Source: an uncultured Slackia sp. (GTDB lineage Bacteria > Actinomycetota > Coriobacteriia > Coriobacteriales > Eggerthellaceae). Taken from it: a stretch of 7,477 nucleotides of DNA. Location of the stretch: assembly GCA_900555495.1 (NCBI GenBank), contig USLD01000065.1, positions 1 to 7,477 of the forward strand, in the 5' to 3' direction. The translations under genes and the position numbers were made by a program. The notes beneath the pieces were generated by a model. The model did not search any database. It saw only the letters and a program-made list of their open reading frames with translations, and was not told the DNA's origin. This document shows, one piece after another, positions 1-5,588 of this stretch (positions within the stretch are counted from its first letter, which is position 1; every line of letters starts with the position of its first letter).

Positions 1-16
1 CCTTTCGTTTTTTCGA

Positions 17-45
17 ATGCGGGTTCAGACGCCCGCATGTCTTTT
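17..45 (+). terminator. Hairpin with short T-run after yqeK, possible terminator
   Basis: A perfect 7-bp stem (17-23 with 32-38, ATGCGGG/CCCGCAT) with an 8-nt loop lies immediately downstream of the yqeK stop. On the + strand it is followed by GTCTTTTA, so it could end a rightward gene lying left of the window. On the minus strand it is followed by TCGAAAAAAC, with no U-run, so it is a poor intrinsic terminator for the yqeK operon. It may still act as an mRNA 3' end stem. Positions 1-16 show nothing else I can name. Confidence 0.35.
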
Positions 46-715
46 ACTCTATGACGATGACGCGCGGTCCGCGGGAACGGGGCGCGTCGGGCGCTGCCTG
101 GGAAGCGCCTGCGTCGGCCTGGGGCTCGAGACGCTGCGCGCGCTCGGCCACCAGGACGTTCCAGACGTCGAGGGAGTCGGGATGCACCGGCAGCCCCGCC
201 TCGATAAGGTAGACGAGCGTCGAGCCGTACGTCATGAAGAACAACTCGTCGAGCGACACCTCGCCCACCGCCTCGCGCAAAGGAGCGACGTCGCCGAAAG
301 TACGGCCCGGCTCGATGATATCGGCGATGAAGACGATCTTATCGAGGTCGGTCATATCGGTCGCGCCGCACGTATGGCGCCCGACCGCCTGCAGAACCTC
401 GGCCGAAAGTTCGGGAAACTCTTCCTGCAGCGAATACGGCGCGGTCAGCGCATGAAGCACGCCCGGCATCTGCTTGCGCACGGCCTTCGGGGCGAGCTTG
501 TGCTTTTTCGCCAGACGCTTGAGCTCCTTGAACGAGAGCGCCTTGTCCCAATCGTGCAGAAGGCCCGCGACGGCGGCGTCGTTCTCGTCCGCTCCGTAAA
601 TGCGGGCGAGCTGCTCGGCCGTCTGGGAAACGCCCATGGAATGCAGGTAGCGCGACGGCTTCACGCGCCCCTCGAGACGCCTGCGCATCTCTTCGAATCT
701 ATCGGGATCGATCAT
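44..715 (-). CDS. yqeK: YqeK-type HD-domain Ap4A hydrolase
   Basis: A 223-residue protein of the YqeK HD family. Characterised members hydrolyse diadenosine tetraphosphate symmetrically to ADP in the cytoplasm. The metal-binding HD pattern is visible: H25 (YLHSMGVS), H54-D55 (GLLHDWDK), H88 (VLHALTAPY), H114 (VGRHTCG) and D132 (FIADIIEPGR). The start at 715 is chosen because it is preceded by AAGGAAGG about 9 nt upstream and gives the family's usual N-terminus; the frame is open further upstream to 850, but that extension overlaps nadD and is arginine/proline-rich noise. It follows nadD by 85 bp, the common nadD-yqeK pairing. The last 30 or so residues (from about 194, rich in A, Q, P, R, ending RVIVIE) extend beyond the HD domain and are probably disordered. 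A ribosome silencing factor gene (rsfS) often follows yqeK but is not seen in the 43 bases left. Confidence 0.9.
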   Translation of the reverse strand: MIDPDRFEEMRRRLEGRVKPSRYLHSMGVSQTAEQLARIYGADENDAAVAGLLHDWDKALSFKELKRLAKKHKLAPKAVRKQMPGVLHALTAPYSLQEEFPELSAEVLQAVGRHTCGATDMTDLDKIVFIADIIEPGRTFGDVAPLREAVGEVSLDELFFMTYGSTLVYLIEAGLPVHPDSLDVWNVLVAERAQRLEPQADAGASQAAPDAPRSRGPRVIVIE

Positions 716-741
716 CGACCGCTTCCTTCCTTGCAATGACG

Positions 742-789
742 CGCCGGCCGCGCACGGCGGGCAATGCCCGCGAAAGCGCGAAGCCGGCG
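742..789. repeat. Long GC-rich hairpin in the nadD-yqeK gap
   Basis: A nested inverted repeat fills most of the 85-bp gap. Outer stem: 742-748 with 783-789 (7 bp, CGCCGGC/GCCGGCG). Middle stem: 749-753 with 776-780 (5 bp). Inner stem: 757-762 with 766-771 (6 bp, loop AAT). This gives 18 base pairs in 48 nt, broken by a 2-nt bulge and one small internal loop. There is no U-run on the minus strand, so it is not an intrinsic terminator. It sits between the nadD stop and the yqeK Shine-Dalgarno, and may stabilise or process the mRNA or resemble a REP element. Confidence 0.6.
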
Positions 790-800
790 AAAACGGGGCG

Positions 801-1502
801 CTATGCGCGGCCCCGGTACAATCCGTGGTTTTCGACGTAGTCTGCCACAACCTGCGGCACCAGATAGCGTATCGAACGCCCCGAGCGCACTTTCTCCCTC
901 AAATCAGTGGAAGAAACGGCGAGGGCCGTGGCTTCGATGACGGACACGTGGCGGATGGCCGCATGCGTGAGCATGTAGCGGCGACGCGCGGCGTCGATTT
1001 CGTATCCGGGACGCGAGACCGCGACGAGGCGCGCCATGCGGGCGAGCTCCGTCGCATCGCGCCACTCCAAAATCCGATGCATGGCGTCGGCACCCGAGAT
1101 GAAGTACAGCTCGACATTGTCAGGGTAATGCGCACGCAACGCCCGCAGCGTGTCGACGGTGTACGTTTCGCCCGCGCGATCGATTTCGAGGCGGCTCGCA
1201 TCGAAGAAAGGATTGTCCTCCACGGCGGCCTTCACCATGGCGAAACGGTCTTCAGCGGCGCTGATGCTGCGGCCGCGCTTCATCCACGGGTCTCCCGCAG
1301 GCATGAACACCACCCCGTCGAGCTCGAACACGTCGCGCACCTGCTCGGCGCACGCGAGATGCCCCACATGGATCGGATCGAACGTGCCGCCCATGATGCC
1401 GAGCCGAGCGCGGCGGCCGTCGAAGCCCAGCGCGTCGAAGCGCTCGCACACAACAGGGGCCGCGCTCTCCTCGGACGCCGCGGGAGCGGGTCCGGCAAGC
1501 AT
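801..1502 (-). CDS. nadD: Nicotinate-nucleotide adenylyltransferase
   Basis: A 233-residue cytoplasmic nucleotidyltransferase that adenylates nicotinate mononucleotide with ATP to give deamido-NAD, a step of NAD synthesis. The Rossmann-type family signatures are clear: GGTFDPIHVGH at residues 38-48 with the two nucleotide-binding histidines H45 and H48, FISGADA at 134-140, and the C-terminal SSTDLR at 197-202 followed by VRSGRSIRYLVP. The first 35 residues before LGIMGGTFDPIH are longer than usual, since most NadD proteins start a few residues before the GGTFDPIH motif. Two starts are possible: ATG at 1502 (used here, 5 nt after the proA stop) or in-frame GTG at 1508, which overlaps the proA TAG by one base and has an AGGTG about 8 nt upstream. 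Either way it is tightly coupled to proA. Confidence 0.92.
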   Translation of the reverse strand: MLAGPAPAASEESAAPVVCERFDALGFDGRRARLGIMGGTFDPIHVGHLACAEQVRDVFELDGVVFMPAGDPWMKRGRSISAAEDRFAMVKAAVEDNPFFDASRLEIDRAGETYTVDTLRALRAHYPDNVELYFISGADAMHRILEWRDATELARMARLVAVSRPGYEIDAARRRYMLTHAAIRHVSVIEATALAVSSTDLREKVRSGRSIRYLVPQVVADYVENHGLYRGRA

Positions 1503-1507
1503 ATCCA

Positions 1508-2794
1508 CTAGCCGCGCACCTGCCCGGTTCCGCGCACGACGTACTTGTACGACGTCAACGCCTCGAGGGCGAAGGGGCCGCGCACATGCAACTTCTGCGT
1601 GGAAATGCCTATTTCGGCGCCCAGGCCGAAGCATCCTCCGTCCGTAAAGCGCGTCGAGGCGTTGGCGTAAACCGCTGCAGCATCGACGCCCGCGAGGAAT
1701 TCGTCGACGGCTCCCGCGCCTGCGGCCGTCGTCTCGTCGGCGACGATGCACTCGGAATGGCCCGTGCCGTAGCGATTGATATGGTCGATCGCCTCGGACA
1801 CGCCGTCGACCGCCTTCACGCTGATTTCGAGCGCGAGATACTCGCGACTCCAATCCTCTTCGGTCGCGTCGACGAACGCAAGGGCCTCCGGAGCGCAGGC
1901 GCGGGCGCACTCGTCGCCGTGCACCATGACGCCCGCGCCCGCCAGCTCGTCGAGCATGGCGGGAAGGAAACTCTCGGCCGCCGTGCGGTCGACGAGCAGG
2001 CTCTCGCACGCGTTGCACACGCCCGTTCGCTGCGTTTTCGCGTTCATCACGATGGCACGCGCCATCGTGAAGTCGGCCGTCTCATGCACATACACGTGGC
2101 AGTTGCCCGTGCCCGTTTCGATGACGGGCACCTTGGAATGCTCGACGCAATGGCGGATGAGCCCCGCGCCGCCACGCGGGATGAGCACATCGACGATGCC
2201 GTGCAGGCCCATCAGCGCATCGGTCGCCGCGCGATCGATCGTCTCGATCGAGCAGATGCAATCGGCGGGAAGGCCGACGGTTTCGACGGCCTCGCGCAGG
2301 ACGCGCGTGAGCGCGATGTTCGAATGAAACGCCTGGGAGCCGCCACGCAGGATGCAGGCGTTGCCCGATTTAAGGCAGATACCCGCCGCGTCGGCCGTCA
2401 CGTTCGGACGCGCCTCGTACACCATGGCGACCACGCCCAAAGGCGTGGTGACGCGACGCAGGTCCATGCCGCCTTCGATAACGCGCTGCTCGACCGTGCG
2501 GTTCAACGGATCGGGCAGGCCCGCCAAAGCCTCGAGCGCCGAAGCCATGCCCTCCAGGCGGGCTTCGTCGAGCATGAGGCGATCGAGCAGGCCTTCGCTC
2601 ATGCCCGCCGCGACGCCCTGCTTCATATCGCGCGCATTGGCCTCGATGATGTCGGCGGCCTGAAGGCGCAGCGCCTTCGCCATGGCGGCAAGGGCCTCGT
2701 TTCGCTGCTGCTCGGACGCGCGAGCGAGCACGCGCGAGGCGGCGCGGGCGGCAAGGGCCGTATCGCGCACATAGGTTTCCAGTTCGCGCTCCAT
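1508..2794 (-). CDS. proA: Gamma-glutamyl phosphate reductase
   Basis: A 428-residue cytoplasmic enzyme of the aldehyde dehydrogenase superfamily. It reduces gamma-glutamyl phosphate with NADPH to glutamate semialdehyde, the second step of proline synthesis. The sequence shows TPLGVVAMVYEARPNVT (117-133), KSGNACILRGG (142-152), the catalytic-cysteine loop QRTGVCNACESLLV (255-268, C260 the likely nucleophile) and the ProA signature ending HINRYGTGHSECI (338-350). Length matches the family (about 415-430). The start at 2794 is supported by the run GGAGGGAGG just upstream and by the typical N-terminus. It follows proB, whose product feeds it an unstable intermediate; the two enzymes are thought to work as a complex. 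It ends 5 nt before the nadD ATG. Confidence 0.96.
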   Translation of the reverse strand: MERELETYVRDTALAARAASRVLARASEQQRNEALAAMAKALRLQAADIIEANARDMKQGVAAGMSEGLLDRLMLDEARLEGMASALEALAGLPDPLNRTVEQRVIEGGMDLRRVTTPLGVVAMVYEARPNVTADAAGICLKSGNACILRGGSQAFHSNIALTRVLREAVETVGLPADCICSIETIDRAATDALMGLHGIVDVLIPRGGAGLIRHCVEHSKVPVIETGTGNCHVYVHETADFTMARAIVMNAKTQRTGVCNACESLLVDRTAAESFLPAMLDELAGAGVMVHGDECARACAPEALAFVDATEEDWSREYLALEISVKAVDGVSEAIDHINRYGTGHSECIVADETTAAGAGAVDEFLAGVDAAAVYANASTRFTDGGCFGLGAEIGISTQKLHVRGPFALEALTSYKYVVRGTGQVRG

Positions 2795-2814
2795 GGCGCC
2801 TCCCTCCGAAAACT

Positions 2815-2835
2815 CGGGCGCGGCATGCGCGCCCG
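2815..2835 (-). repeat. Hairpin in the proB-proA gap
   Basis: A perfect 8-bp GC stem (CGGGCGCG/CGCGCCCG, 2815-2822 with 2828-2835) with a 5-nt loop. Reading on the minus strand it is followed by AGTTTTCGG and then directly by the proA Shine-Dalgarno. The four-U run is short for an intrinsic terminator. It could be a weak attenuator setting the proB:proA ratio, or simply an mRNA-stabilising stem at the proB 3' end. Confidence 0.45.
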
Positions 2836-2844
2836 TGGGAATCT

Positions 2845-3924
2845 TTATTCGAACACGACCATCTCGTCGCGATGAATCACCGTTCCGGCCTCTTCGCGAG
2901 CAGCCTGGGCATCGCAGCGCACGAGACCGCGCGCGATCACGTAGCCGGACTCGTCGAGGACATCGACGACATCGCCCGCCTCGAAAAGCCCATCGATTCG
3001 CCTGACGCCGACCGAAAGAAGCGACGACCCGTGTTCGACCAGGGCGCATGCGGCGCCTGCATCGACCACGAGACGACCCTTGACCGAATCGCCCAATGCG
3101 ATCCAGAGCTTGCGAGGCGTGATTTCGTGCCTGCGCTCACGCGCCGTGAACAAGGTTCCGATCGGGTCGTCGGCAAGCGAGCGGACCACTGCGTCTTCCG
3201 CGCGACCATGGCAGATCACCAGCGGGATGCCGGCGGCGCCGAGAACGCGCGCCGAAGTAAGCTTGGTGATCATGCCGCCGCTGCCCACCGCGCTTCCCGC
3301 GCCCGTGGCGCCGGCCATGATTTCAGGCGTCAGGCGGTCGACGCGGCGAATGAGCGTCGCATTCGAGTCGATCTGCGGATTCGCCGTATACAGACCGTCG
3401 ATGTCGCTCAGGATGACCACGCGGTCGGCGTCGGCCAGGCATGCGACCAGGGCCGCAAGCGTATCGTTGTCGCCGAACTTGATCTGCTCGACCGAGACGG
3501 TGTCGTTCTCGTTGACGATCGGCACCGCGCCCAGCTCGAGCAGGCGAGCGAACGTGTCGCGCGCATGCAGGTAGGCGTTGCGGTCGGCCGTGTCGCGGCG
3601 CGTGAGGAGCACGAGCGAGGTGAGCATGCCGTACGGCGAGAACACCTGGTCATACGCCGCAATGAGAGCACGCTGGCCAACGCTCGACGCCGCCTGGACC
3701 GTCGGCATGTCCTTCGGGCGCTTCAATGGCAGCCCGAGCGATTCCAAGCCGCACGGGATGGAGCCCGAACTGACGATGATCACGTTCCAGCCCGCCTTGC
3801 GCACGCGGTTCACCTGGTGTGCAAGGTCGGCAAGATAGGCGCGGTCGACTTTGCCTTCGGCGTCGGTCAGCGTCGACGACCCGATTTTAATGACCGCCGT
3901 GCGCGGCCGTGCTGCATGCGTCAT
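2845..3924 (-). CDS. proB: Glutamate 5-kinase with PUA domain
   Basis: A 359-residue cytoplasmic kinase that phosphorylates glutamate at the gamma-carboxyl, the first and normally proline-inhibited step of proline synthesis. The amino-acid kinase domain spans about 1-260: KIGSSTL (13-19), VSSG (51-54), NENDTV (138-143), FGDND (150-154), LSDIDGLYT (172-180) and GSGGMITK (214-221). Residues from about 270 to 355 form a PUA domain (RKLWIALGDSVKG to GTVIHRDEMVVFE), as in E. coli ProB, so this is the long form. The ATG overlaps the obgE TGA by one base (TGATG), which suggests translational coupling; a GGGAG lies about 11 nt upstream inside obgE. Feedback control would act on the kinase domain; no leader or riboswitch is visible. 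Confidence 0.96.
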   Translation of the reverse strand: MTHAARPRTAVIKIGSSTLTDAEGKVDRAYLADLAHQVNRVRKAGWNVIIVSSGSIPCGLESLGLPLKRPKDMPTVQAASSVGQRALIAAYDQVFSPYGMLTSLVLLTRRDTADRNAYLHARDTFARLLELGAVPIVNENDTVSVEQIKFGDNDTLAALVACLADADRVVILSDIDGLYTANPQIDSNATLIRRVDRLTPEIMAGATGAGSAVGSGGMITKLTSARVLGAAGIPLVICHGRAEDAVVRSLADDPIGTLFTARERRHEITPRKLWIALGDSVKGRLVVDAGAACALVEHGSSLLSVGVRRIDGLFEAGDVVDVLDESGYVIARGLVRCDAQAAREEAGTVIHRDEMVVFE

Positions 3925-5321
3925 CAGAAATCAAGCTCCCTATAGATATCCACGCGGTCGTCGGCGCTCTCGAACTCGAAAGCGCGTCCGACGATACGGA
4001 TCTCGTCGCCGTTCACCGCGCCCGCGTTGATGAGCTCCTTCTCGAGGCCCATGCGGTCGAAGCGATGCTGCAGGAAGGCGAGCGCCTCTTCGTTCTCCCA
4101 GTCGGTCTGCACGACCATGCGCTCGATCTGCGGGCCTTCGACGCGGAAGACGCCGTCGGAGAGCTTGCGCACCGTGAAACGACGGTCGCGCTGCATGCGC
4201 TTGTGCTCCCAGACCTGGTCGTACTGGACCTCGGCGCCCTGCTCTTCGCGCGCTGCCTCGCGCAGCTCGTGGACCTTGGCGGCCGTGGCGTGGATCAAGG
4301 CGTCGACGCCCTTGCCCGTCAAGGCGCTGATTTCGAACACACGCGAGGCCTCGTCGACGCCGTCGGCGAACTCGTTGCCGTCGGCGGCCGCGATCGCGTC
4401 CTTGCGCACCTCTTCCTTCAGGCGACGGACGTTGTCCTCGACGCCCGGCACATCGCACTTGTTCGCGACCACGATGCGGGGGCGATTCGCGAGCTCGTCG
4501 GCATAAAGCGCCAGCTCGCGATTGATGATGCGGTAGTCCTCGACCGGGTCGCGACCCTCGTAGCCGCCCGTCATATCGACGACGTGTACGATCAAAGCCG
4601 TGCGCTCGATGTGGCGCAGGAACTCGTGACCGAGGCCGCGGCCCTCATGCGCGCCCTCGATCAAGCCCGGGATGTCGGCGACGACGAAATTGTATTCGTC
4701 TCCCTTGACCACGCCGAGATTGGGAACGAGCGTCGTGAAGGGATAGTCGGCGATCTTGGGACGAGCGGCGCTCATGCGGGCGATCAGCGAGCTTTTGCCC
4801 GCGGAAGGAACGCCGACCAGCGCGGCGTCGGCCATCAGCTTCATCTCGAGCTCGATCCAGCACTCCTGAGCCGGCTCTCCCAGCTCGGCGAACGCAGGAG
4901 CGCGCCTAGTGGAAGTGACGAAGTGGATGTTGCCGCGACCGCCCATGCCGCCGCTGGCAACGACGACGCGCTCGCCGTCATGCGTCAGGTCGGCGATCAG
5001 CTCGCCCGTTTCCTTGCTTTCCTCGAAGTATTCGCGCACCACGGTGCCCACGGGAACCTTGAGCACAAGGTCCTCGCCCGTCGCACCGTGCATGCGGCTG
5101 CCTTTGCCGTGCGTGCCGCGCGGAGCTTTGAAATGATGCTTGTAGCGATAGTCGATCAGCGACGAGACCGACGCGTCGGCTTCGAGCACCACGTTGCCGC
5201 CATGGCCGCCGTCGCCGCCGTCGGGACCGCCCTTGGGCACATGGGCTTCGCGACGGAAACTCATGCAACCTGCGCCGCCGTCGCCGCCCTTGACATAAAT
5301 ATGCACTTTATCAGTAAACAT
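3924..5321 (-). CDS. obgE: Obg-family GTPase (CgtA/ObgE)
   Basis: A 465-residue GTPase that binds the large ribosomal subunit, acts in its late assembly and links to the stringent response. Three domains are present. The glycine-rich Obg fold covers about 2-160, including KGGDGGAGCMSFRREAHVPK (11-30), GGPDGGDGGHGG (31-42) and SGGMGGRGN (123-131). The G domain covers about 160-350: G1 GVPSAGKSS (170-178), switch I DYPFTTLVPN (192-201), G3 DIPG (216-219), G4 NKCD (287-290) and G5 SAL (332-334). The C-terminal OCT domain covers about 380-450. The OCT domain is absent from E. coli ObgE but typical of Gram-positive and actinobacterial Obg. The start is fixed by the family N-terminus MFTDKVHIYVKGGDGG; the Shine-Dalgarno is weak (GGACGG). 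It heads the operon and shares its stop with the proB start. Confidence 0.97.
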   Translation of the reverse strand: MFTDKVHIYVKGGDGGAGCMSFRREAHVPKGGPDGGDGGHGGNVVLEADASVSSLIDYRYKHHFKAPRGTHGKGSRMHGATGEDLVLKVPVGTVVREYFEESKETGELIADLTHDGERVVVASGGMGGRGNIHFVTSTRRAPAFAELGEPAQECWIELEMKLMADAALVGVPSAGKSSLIARMSAARPKIADYPFTTLVPNLGVVKGDEYNFVVADIPGLIEGAHEGRGLGHEFLRHIERTALIVHVVDMTGGYEGRDPVEDYRIINRELALYADELANRPRIVVANKCDVPGVEDNVRRLKEEVRKDAIAAADGNEFADGVDEASRVFEISALTGKGVDALIHATAAKVHELREAAREEQGAEVQYDQVWEHKRMQRDRRFTVRKLSDGVFRVEGPQIERMVVQTDWENEEALAFLQHRFDRMGLEKELINAGAVNGDEIRIVGRAFEFESADDRVDIYRELDF

Positions 5322-5353
5322 GACCGTCCATTTCTGTTCGAAGGTTACGCCCG

Positions 5354-5359
5354 ATTATA
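5354..5359 (-). promoter_or_regulatory. Candidate -10 box for the obgE operon
   Basis: On the minus strand this is a perfect TATAAT, in an otherwise GC-rich region. It lies 32 nt upstream of the obgE ATG, which would give a leader of roughly 25 nt. No convincing TTGACA-like -35 is found at 16-18 bp spacing (the hexamer there is CTCGCG), so the call rests on the -10 match and its position. It matters because obgE here cannot easily be read from the rplU-rpmA promoter. Confidence 0.5.
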
Positions 5360-5530
5360 CGAGATACCGGGCAATGCGCGAGGGTGTTTCGCAGGCGAGC
5401 GCGCGATTGCCGCGCCCCACCGCCGAAAACCCACAGGTGTTACAAATCGCAGTGGCAGGACTCCCGCCCTCACGCGCGGTCGGCGGCACGGAAACCTCCC
5501 GTAAGCAACAGACCCCGCGCACGCAAGCTG

Positions 5531-5539
5531 TGCCATACT
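5531..5539 (+). promoter_or_regulatory. Candidate extended -10 for the DUF2252 gene
   Basis: TGCCATACT is a TGn-extended -10 with four of six matches to TATAAT (CATACT). It lies about 50 nt before the ATG, with transcription expected to begin near 5546, inside the GCATGCATGC palindrome. There is no recognisable -35 (GACCCC at 17 bp), which is tolerable for an extended -10 promoter. A second weaker candidate, TGTTACAAA, lies at 5438-5446. Confidence 0.3.
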
Positions 5540-5545
5540 GAGTCG

Positions 5546-5555
5546 GCATGCATGC
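5546..5555. repeat. 10-bp palindrome GCATGCATGC
   Basis: A perfect 10-bp palindrome placed just downstream of the candidate extended -10 and 33 nt upstream of the DUF2252 start. Such a position would suit a repressor operator, but the element is short, and alternating GCAT repeats arise by chance in this kind of sequence. No regulator gene is adjacent. Confidence 0.3.
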
Positions 5556-5588
5556 AAACCGCGGCATCGAGCCGCCGAAGGAGGAACC

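Larger units (their letters stand above)
5322..5588. other. Divergent promoter region between obgE and the DUF2252 gene
   Basis: A 267-bp non-coding stretch separating two divergently transcribed genes. It holds a perfect TATAAT facing obgE (near 5354), a TGn-extended -10-like box facing the DUF2252 gene (near 5531) and a 10-bp palindrome GCATGCATGC (5546-5555). A small GC hairpin (5401-5405 with 5411-5415) is also present. Short open frames here show no conserved features and I do not call them. No riboswitch or RNA gene is recognised. Confidence 0.6.

Noticed and set aside
17..739. Open + strand frame of 240 codons opposite yqeK
   Set aside because: Antisense to the HD-domain gene, begins in the terminal hairpin, and has no recognisable protein features.
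716..850. Upstream extension of the yqeK reading frame to an ATG at 850
   Set aside because: It would overlap the end of nadD and run through the gap hairpin; the residues are low-complexity and the start at 715 has a proper Shine-Dalgarno.
1586..2875. Open + strand frame of 429 codons opposite proA
   Set aside because: Antisense shadow of ProA, rich in R, H and A; no supporting motif.
2872..3945. Open + strand frame of 357 codons opposite proB
   Set aside because: Antisense shadow of a clear glutamate 5-kinase; arginine/alanine-rich, no family motif, no ribosome-binding site of note.
5420..5486. Separated 7-bp inverted repeat (CCGCCGA at 5420-5426, TCGGCGG at 5480-5486)
   Set aside because: The arms are 53 nt apart and made of common GC words for this genome, so chance is likely.
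3909..5504. Long open frame on the + strand (531 codons) opposite obgE
   Set aside because: It mirrors obgE almost exactly in an antisense frame; such open frames are expected in high-GC DNA. Its translation shows no recognisable domain, while the minus strand encodes an intact Obg.
5320..5541. Small + strand frame (73 codons) starting within the obgE start codon region
   Set aside because: No Shine-Dalgarno, no conserved features, and it occupies the divergent promoter region including the TATAAT facing obgE.
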